A stretch of DNA of 11,051 nt from JAQVOO01 sp964524755. GTDB lineage: Bacteria; Spirochaetota; Spirochaetia; Sphaerochaetales; Sphaerochaetaceae. The DNA lies in NCBI GenBank assembly GCA_964524755.1, contig CAZGDR010000053.1, positions 1 through 11,051 of the forward strand, written 5' to 3'. Below, piece by piece: positions 6,272 through 11,051 of this stretch. Every line of letters starts with the position of its first letter. Position 1 is the stretch's first letter. The notes under the pieces were generated by a model. The model searched no databases. It saw only the letters and a list, made by a program, of their open reading frames with translations, and was not told the DNA's origin. A program made the translations under genes and the position numbers.

Positions 6272-7168
6272 GTGACCCAAGCTATCCCCCTGTTTACCAT
6301 GCAGGATAACCCTCAAGACCTCCCTGTTTTTATCCGCAGCTATGGCCGCGAGGGAGTAACCAAGGGGATGCATACCCACCAGATGATTCAAATTAATTAT
6401 ATGGCTTCAGGGAGTATAGGACACCAAATCAATACTTCGGAATTTATTGTATCAGAGGGGGATGCGTTTGTTATCCCTCCTTATGTCCCTCACGGTCTAG
6501 TTCCCTTCGACAACCAACCTTTCACAATTGTTGAATTAGAATTTAATCCAGAATTTCTTTGGAGCCAACAACACGCTTGGTCCTCTATGGAGAGCTTTTT
6601 TGACTTTGCCTTTATAGAACCATTTTTAATCAGTGAAAAAGAGGTACGTCCTCGTCTAAACATCCCTGTTGGAGAACGGAAAAAAGTTTTAGAATCTTTA
6701 CATGAGATAATGGATGAGTACACGACTCAGGAGCATGGCTTTCTGCTCGCTATAAAAGGAGGGGTGCTACAATTATTGGTACGTCTAGGTCGACTTTACA
6801 CCCAAGAGGTAGTTGAAACTACCGACTCCAGCCTCATATCTATTCACTCTAAAGCAATCGCCAGAGCACTTTCCTTCATTGATCAAAACGCTGCCACAAA
6901 TCTTACGGTAAACCAAGTAGCAAAAGAGGCTATTCTCTCCAAGTCTTATTTCTGTTATATCTTCAAACAAATTACTGGCAGAACATTCATTGAATACCTA
7001 CAGGAAAAACGGTTGGAAAAGGCGTGCGCACTATTGGTAGATACCACCCACCTCATCTCTGATATCGCATTAACGGTGGGCTTTTCGACAGTAACCCACT
7101 TTAACCGTGTCTTCAAACAAAAGTTACATATTTCTCCCCGCCAGTATAGAAACCTGTATAGCAAATAG
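6272..7168 (+). CDS. AraC/XylS-family transcriptional regulator with N-terminal cupin domain
   Basis: A 298-residue cytoplasmic regulator, normal length for the family. The N-terminal half is a cupin sensor: MHTHQMIQINYMASG (33-47) with His34 and His36, GDAFVIPPYVPHG (63-75) with His74, then a linker of helices. The C-terminal pair of helix-turn-helix motifs covers about residues 197-295: LTVNQVAKEAILSKSYFCYIF (first, 211-231) and ISDIALTVGFSTVTHFNRVF (second, 262-281), ending with the classic ISPRQYR. It probably senses a sugar or derivative and activates or represses its own operon, and possibly the convergent epimerase/UroD genes. It is the last gene of the nagB-like/degT operon. Its stop lies only 11 bases from the stop of the convergent UroD-family gene, with no separate terminator seen. 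Confidence 0.92.
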   Translation: MTQAIPLFTMQDNPQDLPVFIRSYGREGVTKGMHTHQMIQINYMASGSIGHQINTSEFIVSEGDAFVIPPYVPHGLVPFDNQPFTIVELEFNPEFLWSQQHAWSSMESFFDFAFIEPFLISEKEVRPRLNIPVGERKKVLESLHEIMDEYTTQEHGFLLAIKGGVLQLLVRLGRLYTQEVVETTDSSLISIHSKAIARALSFIDQNAATNLTVNQVAKEAILSKSYFCYIFKQITGRTFIEYLQEKRLEKACALLVDTTHLISDIALTVGFSTVTHFNRVFKQKLHISPRQYRNLYSK

Positions 7169-7179
7169 TCTTTATCTCT

Positions 7180-8346
7180 TTATTGAGGACGATAGCCACT
7201 CCATGCTGACCAAAATCCTTGGGGATAATCTCCCTGTAGTTTTTGGTGCAAGGTCTCTCGTTCTCCTCCAGTACGTAAATGGGCAGCTACTTTTTGACCA
7301 CTGCGATACAGATTTTGTACTTTTGCGACAGTTTCATTCGTGCACATGATAGGTTCCATCACAGTAAAGACATACCCGGCCCCATAAGCTGCAGCTGAGT
7401 AAACAAAGTCGTGAATCATGGAAAGAGACATGTCAGGGTAATGAAAACTACCCAATCGCCAACAGAATGGGAGCCAAGGGTGCTGACTCAATATTTTAGG
7501 ATTGAGCCGTAATGATATACCTGGATCAAAATCCGTTATACCAAGTTCTTCTAGGTAGGGAAGATGAGCTGGTCGCATATCTTCACAATGGAGCTTGATA
7601 GCTGGCACTGAGCTCTCAAAGAACTGTTTCCAGAAAGGAAGCACCATTTCAGGCCACATTGTAGGGGCATACATAGCTGCAATATCATCACATAAGCGGC
7701 CATGATCAGGAAAAGGATCTAGGACTTGGGTCCCATCAACCTCACAATAGAAACGGGTATAATCAACAATGCTGGCTGTCACCGCATGCATACAACGCTT
7801 AAACAAATCAGGATCATCATAGACAACGTACATACTCTCCATCCCTGATAGAGCCCAGAGTGTAGTGAGCGGTCCCTCCCACTGCCAGCCCCAATGCACC
7901 CGCTGATCTGGAAACGCTTTACGCATAGTCGCTAAATAGTTTTGTTGTTTTTGACACAGTTCACTAGAAAAAGAGCCTCTCTTTTTATGAGCTTGAAGAA
8001 AGGTAAGTACTTCATCCAAACCAATCGTTGTTAGATCTAACCCGACTTGACCTGTCTCGGGAAACAGTAAGGGAATCCCTAACGTATTGAGATGCCCATA
8101 TTTTATTACGGGGGTAGTATAAGGAACAATGACGGGGACTTCATCGCCGAGCAACTCTTCAAGGCGAGGCTTCCCTTCGGTAAAAGCAGTGATACACGCT
8201 TCTGGTGATTGATACAGGTCGTGCATCGAAATCCCACATAAGTGCCCCAGCGTATCTACTGTAGCAATTACAAACACGTCGAACGGATGAGCCAATTCCA
8301 TGGATGAACGGTTAGGTTCAGACAATGTATTTCTTTTATTTATCAT
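7180..8346 (-). CDS. Uroporphyrinogen decarboxylase (UroD/MtaA/CmuA)-superfamily protein
   Basis: A 388-residue protein, a little longer than the roughly 340 of typical members. The TIM-barrel signature is in the C-terminal half: GRLCDDIAAMYAPTMWPEMVLPFW (216-239), KLHCEDMRPAHLPYLEELGITDFDPG (251-276), and EPIMCTNETVAKV (331-343). His253 and Cys254 sit where MtaA-type methyltransferases have a zinc-binding His-x-Cys; here they are adjacent, and Cys335 could be a further ligand. No haem genes surround it, so a true UroD is unlikely. Corrinoid methyltransferase or an uncharacterised carbohydrate-linked role are alternatives, but no corrinoid protein is present in the window. Translation is probably coupled: its ATG overlaps the last 11 bases of the upstream epimerase/ceramidase-like gene (ATGATAAATAA contains that gene's stop). 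Only a weak GAGA-type site precedes it. Confidence 0.85.
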   Translation of the reverse strand: MINKRNTLSEPNRSSMELAHPFDVFVIATVDTLGHLCGISMHDLYQSPEACITAFTEGKPRLEELLGDEVPVIVPYTTPVIKYGHLNTLGIPLLFPETGQVGLDLTTIGLDEVLTFLQAHKKRGSFSSELCQKQQNYLATMRKAFPDQRVHWGWQWEGPLTTLWALSGMESMYVVYDDPDLFKRCMHAVTASIVDYTRFYCEVDGTQVLDPFPDHGRLCDDIAAMYAPTMWPEMVLPFWKQFFESSVPAIKLHCEDMRPAHLPYLEELGITDFDPGISLRLNPKILSQHPWLPFCWRLGSFHYPDMSLSMIHDFVYSAAAYGAGYVFTVMEPIMCTNETVAKVQNLYRSGQKVAAHLRTGGERETLHQKLQGDYPQGFWSAWSGYRPQ

Positions 8347-11029
8347 GTTGTATTCTCGTTAATAATGTTTTTATAGTTTTCAAAATAGTTGCTTCAAGAT
8401 CTTTGGAAAAGGGACCAGCATGACCATAATACTTATAGGCATCATGAATTTCATACCCCCCTTCATCCATAGCTGCCTGGCTGGGCAAATAACCAAGAGA
8501 CCCTCCAGTATATCCAGCGACCATAGCAAATGTATCATGGGCTAACTTCTTTACAGATTTCCCTACAGCTGAAAATAGTTCTCCGGGAATTGCAAATATA
8601 TAGACCTGATTGTGCAGAGAGAGGAGCCCTAATTCGGCTTCAATGGTTTGTGGAATTTCGTTACATTCGAGTAACCGTTTAGCCCAGATGTACTCCATTT
8701 GGACTGTCCATAATGGATTATCATGCATTTTAGTGAACGTATCAAGAGAATCTTGGATGGCTAAGGCCTCTTCATAACGCTGTGCATTGGTCTCTAACAG
8801 TAGTCTCAATTCATCCTTTGAAGGGATGTTATCCAGAGCTAAGCTAACACGACTTTGTTCAAAACGGATCGAAACTCCACCAGGAGGAATCGCCACGGGC
8901 CTACTCTCTTTAAGAGCTTCAACAACACCCTTTCCAAGTTTTTCGCCTAAGTAATCGATATCGGCTTCCTTTCCTTCGCGAAAGTATTTCCCTTCAGAAT
9001 CAATTACCGCAGGTCGGACATCACCACACGCACCGGTGAACGGGATAACAGTGACATCGTTTCCTACATATTTTTTGATAGTACGGCTCATTCTCCCGGG
9101 ATAGTCGGCTGAAATGGCAGCGAGAGAAACGCCTAAGGTAGTGGGATGAATGGCTGTGTTCACCCATATAGAACGGATGGCTCCCTGCAAATTCCGTAAC
9201 GCAAGAACCAATACATCATCATCACGACTTCCCTCTGGATTAGGACGCATAGTAGTTTTCTTGGTCTCTGTGTCGAACCAACGCCGATTTATACCAACAC
9301 TACTAGTAAAAGTTGCCACTTCGAGTGTAACGGCTTCGTGATTGACAATTGTCTGCTTACACCCTTCCAGTATGTTATCACTGAGTTTACTCATAAATAG
9401 ATTATCAGGAGCTAACATACCGAGATTTATTACAGGAGGAGCTGTATGGGTGTGGGTAGCACTCAAAAGAACACTCTCTTCTTCAATGCTCCAAAGCACA
9501 GCTATCTGAGGTTTAATTGATCGTATCCACTCTTGTGAAAACTCGAGCACATCTGCAGATAATACTCCCGCCTTTCCATAAGGGCCCTGCAATAGAGCGA
9601 GACGGACACCTAGGGGATCCAGAACTTGTGTTGCAGGACTACTACGAGCCACATGCCCCGATAAACGACACCCCAAATCAGGGGTGATGTCAACTTCAGT
9701 CCCACTGTAGAGTAGCGGGGCCTGTAAAGCAAGAACTTCATAACAAGAAATCAATGAAAGCCCTGTATGATAGCCAGGGTCTAAATCAGGAGTTGCTGGA
9801 ATGATTGGAACCGGCTCCCCTTCTCTATTGATCGTCTGGATGGCAATTCCAATGGCTGACCTATCGTAATAGTAGGTTTTAAATGCATCATAACAAGTTG
9901 AAAACCACTGTGTTGCCCTATCAGACCAACGCTCTTTTTCGCCCAGATGTTCAACCAGTGCAATCGCGCGTAACGTCTCAGGTAATGACCACCAAGGCAT
10001 AGAATCGTGTAGGGAGGCTCCACTTTCACCATCAACACTCTTTAAGATCCCTCCTGGGTGACTATATCCTTGCTGAAGATTGGCCCACAGCAAATCAGGT
10101 AATAGGGATTCCACATCAGAAATCCAAACCTCTGCTTTAGTATCTAACGTATAATTTGTGCGCCAAGCGAGGAGCACCTGTGCACTAAGACCAATAAATT
10201 CAAGGGCGTGCCCAGGATCTAGGGCTATGCTTCCATCGCTATCACGACTAGCCCTTCCATTCGGATCAATCCATTCAACAATAGTGCCGGCTTGTAAGGT
10301 GGGAAATTTATTTTCTTTTTGCACATGGCGCTCAAGGACATATTCAATCAACTGCCATCCTAGTTGTGGAGCTTCTGGATCCTGCCCCAGTTGCATGAGT
10401 AAATTCACTCCCCCTAAGGCCAACATATACCCTGCATAGCTCGTTCGTCCATCATCAAATTTTACATATTGAGATGAGTCAAAACTCTCCTGATCGTTAT
10501 AAAAATTATTAGTTATGACTGCTTTCACTACGCTTTTAAGGTAATCTGTAGCTTTCTGTACCTGCTCGAAAGAACTATAGAGTTTATGATATGCATATAA
10601 CCCACGCGCACAAAAGAGATCACTCATTGAAAAACGCCCATCCTCCTGCCGAGTATGCGAAACAAAGAACTGAAGATGTCCTTCCCCTGCCTCTCTGGAG
10701 ATCTCGAGCTCATGTGCCACGGATGAAGCCATCTTTATGAGCTCTTTTGCGTCAGGATTGATATATCCAGAAAATCGTTCATACCAACGCGTGTGCATCA
10801 CCAGCGCTTCTAAGCCACGCCCTTGAATCCAACTGTAGACATGTTCTTTGTCTCTGATCCCTGATACATCGAAATAATCAGTCCCATTTAAAGCATCAAG
10901 CTTCAAATTAATCCAAGGGTAGGATGGCCTTTCACTATGCCGTGCAAGGATCACTTCCATTGTAGAATCTATGATCTCCTTAATAGAGGGTAGATAATTA
11001 AAAAGGGGTGGTTGTTTTTGATTGTCCAT
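8336..11029 (-). CDS. Two-domain protein: N-acylglucosamine 2-epimerase-like barrel fused to a neutral ceramidase-like domain
   Basis: An 897-residue protein. Residues 1 to about 435 resemble the (alpha/alpha)6 barrel of the AGE (GlcNAc 2-epimerase/renin-binding) family: IQGRGLEA (68-75), DPGHALEFIGL (271-281), MPWWSLPETLRA (344-355) and LDPGYHTGLSLIS (416-428). R71, H274, E351 and H421 are candidate active-site residues. From about 440 it resembles neutral/alkaline ceramidases: THTHTAPP (525-532), GINRR (579-583), a histidine in AIHPTTLG (626-633), ISADYPGR (639-646), GACGD (666-670), GELFSAVG (816-823) and GYLPSQAAMDEGGYE (846-860). H526 or H528, H628, E817 and Y859 could bind zinc. No signal peptide is seen, so it is probably cytoplasmic, unlike secreted ceramidases; the immunoglobulin-like C-terminal domain of those enzymes is missing. 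AAGGA six bases before the ATG supports the start. It heads an operon with the UroD-family gene. An N-acyl amino-sugar substrate is speculation. Confidence 0.8.
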   Translation of the reverse strand: MDNQKQPPLFNYLPSIKEIIDSTMEVILARHSERPSYPWINLKLDALNGTDYFDVSGIRDKEHVYSWIQGRGLEALVMHTRWYERFSGYINPDAKELIKMASSVAHELEISREAGEGHLQFFVSHTRQEDGRFSMSDLFCARGLYAYHKLYSSFEQVQKATDYLKSVVKAVITNNFYNDQESFDSSQYVKFDDGRTSYAGYMLALGGVNLLMQLGQDPEAPQLGWQLIEYVLERHVQKENKFPTLQAGTIVEWIDPNGRASRDSDGSIALDPGHALEFIGLSAQVLLAWRTNYTLDTKAEVWISDVESLLPDLLWANLQQGYSHPGGILKSVDGESGASLHDSMPWWSLPETLRAIALVEHLGEKERWSDRATQWFSTCYDAFKTYYYDRSAIGIAIQTINREGEPVPIIPATPDLDPGYHTGLSLISCYEVLALQAPLLYSGTEVDITPDLGCRLSGHVARSSPATQVLDPLGVRLALLQGPYGKAGVLSADVLEFSQEWIRSIKPQIAVLWSIEEESVLLSATHTHTAPPVINLGMLAPDNLFMSKLSDNILEGCKQTIVNHEAVTLEVATFTSSVGINRRWFDTETKKTTMRPNPEGSRDDDVLVLALRNLQGAIRSIWVNTAIHPTTLGVSLAAISADYPGRMSRTIKKYVGNDVTVIPFTGACGDVRPAVIDSEGKYFREGKEADIDYLGEKLGKGVVEALKESRPVAIPPGGVSIRFEQSRVSLALDNIPSKDELRLLLETNAQRYEEALAIQDSLDTFTKMHDNPLWTVQMEYIWAKRLLECNEIPQTIEAELGLLSLHNQVYIFAIPGELFSAVGKSVKKLAHDTFAMVAGYTGGSLGYLPSQAAMDEGGYEIHDAYKYYGHAGPFSKDLEATILKTIKTLLTRIQHDK

Positions 11030-11051
11030 ATAGTATCCTTATCAAGAAAGC

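Noticed and set aside
7180..8346. True haem-pathway uroporphyrinogen decarboxylase (hemE)
   Set aside because: The C-terminal barrel resembles the MtaA/CmuA-like branch, no haem genes are nearby, and the operon partner is a sugar-type enzyme.
9781..10439. Reading frames on both strands inside the epimerase/ceramidase-like gene
   Set aside because: Shadow frames; the large gene carries continuous family motifs through this region.
8336..11029. Two adjacent genes wrongly joined by a sequencing error
   Set aside because: The frame is continuous through the junction (about residues 430-445) with no stop, start or ribosome binding site there, so a genuine fusion is the simpler reading.

Overview
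This window looks like part of a carbohydrate or carbohydrate-acid utilisation island from a moderate-to-low GC bacterium. The binding protein's mature start (…LFA|QGEAES) resembles exported proteins of Sphaerochaeta/Treponema-type spirochaetes, so Spirochaetota is my best guess. That is an inference; no rRNA or other marker gene is present. I see no tRNA, CRISPR array, insertion sequence or phage gene.

Layout. (1) Left end, minus strand: tctC followed by the 5' part of tctB, the start of a tripartite tricarboxylate transporter operon that continues past base 1. (2) 1538-2728, plus: a ROK-family repressor, divergent from tctC. (3) 2779-3828, minus: a Gfo/Idh/MocA-type NAD(P)-dependent dehydrogenase, convergent with the ROK gene; a perfect 11-bp hairpin between them probably terminates both. 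(4) 3829-4158: a 330-base divergent control region. (5) 4159-7168, plus: a compact operon of a NagB-like sugar-phosphate isomerase/deaminase, a DegT/DnrJ/EryC1/StrS PLP aminotransferase and an AraC-type regulator. (6) 7180-11029, minus, convergent with the AraC gene: a large two-domain protein (N-acylglucosamine 2-epimerase-like barrel plus neutral-ceramidase-like domain) followed, with an 11-base overlap, by a UroD/MtaA-family protein.

How the genes may work together. Two 21-bp dyads with the architecture TTTGTCA-N7-TGACAAA lie at 1445-1465 and 3888-3908. In each, one arm supplies the TTGACA -35 element of the promoter reading into tctC or into the dehydrogenase gene. This joins the transporter and the dehydrogenase into one local regulon, most simply under the ROK repressor. 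The nagB-like/degT/araC operon has its own promoter, with a different dyad over the predicted -10 and start site. A transporter for a carboxylate, a sugar dehydrogenase, a PLP transaminase, a GlcN6P-deaminase-like isomerase, an epimerase-like domain and a ceramidase-like (amide-hydrolase fold) domain together suggest uptake and breakdown, or remodelling, of an amino- or N-acyl-substituted sugar, sugar acid or cyclitol. The substrate cannot be read from the sequence. The most unusual items are the epimerase-ceramidase-like fusion and the shared operator built into the promoters.
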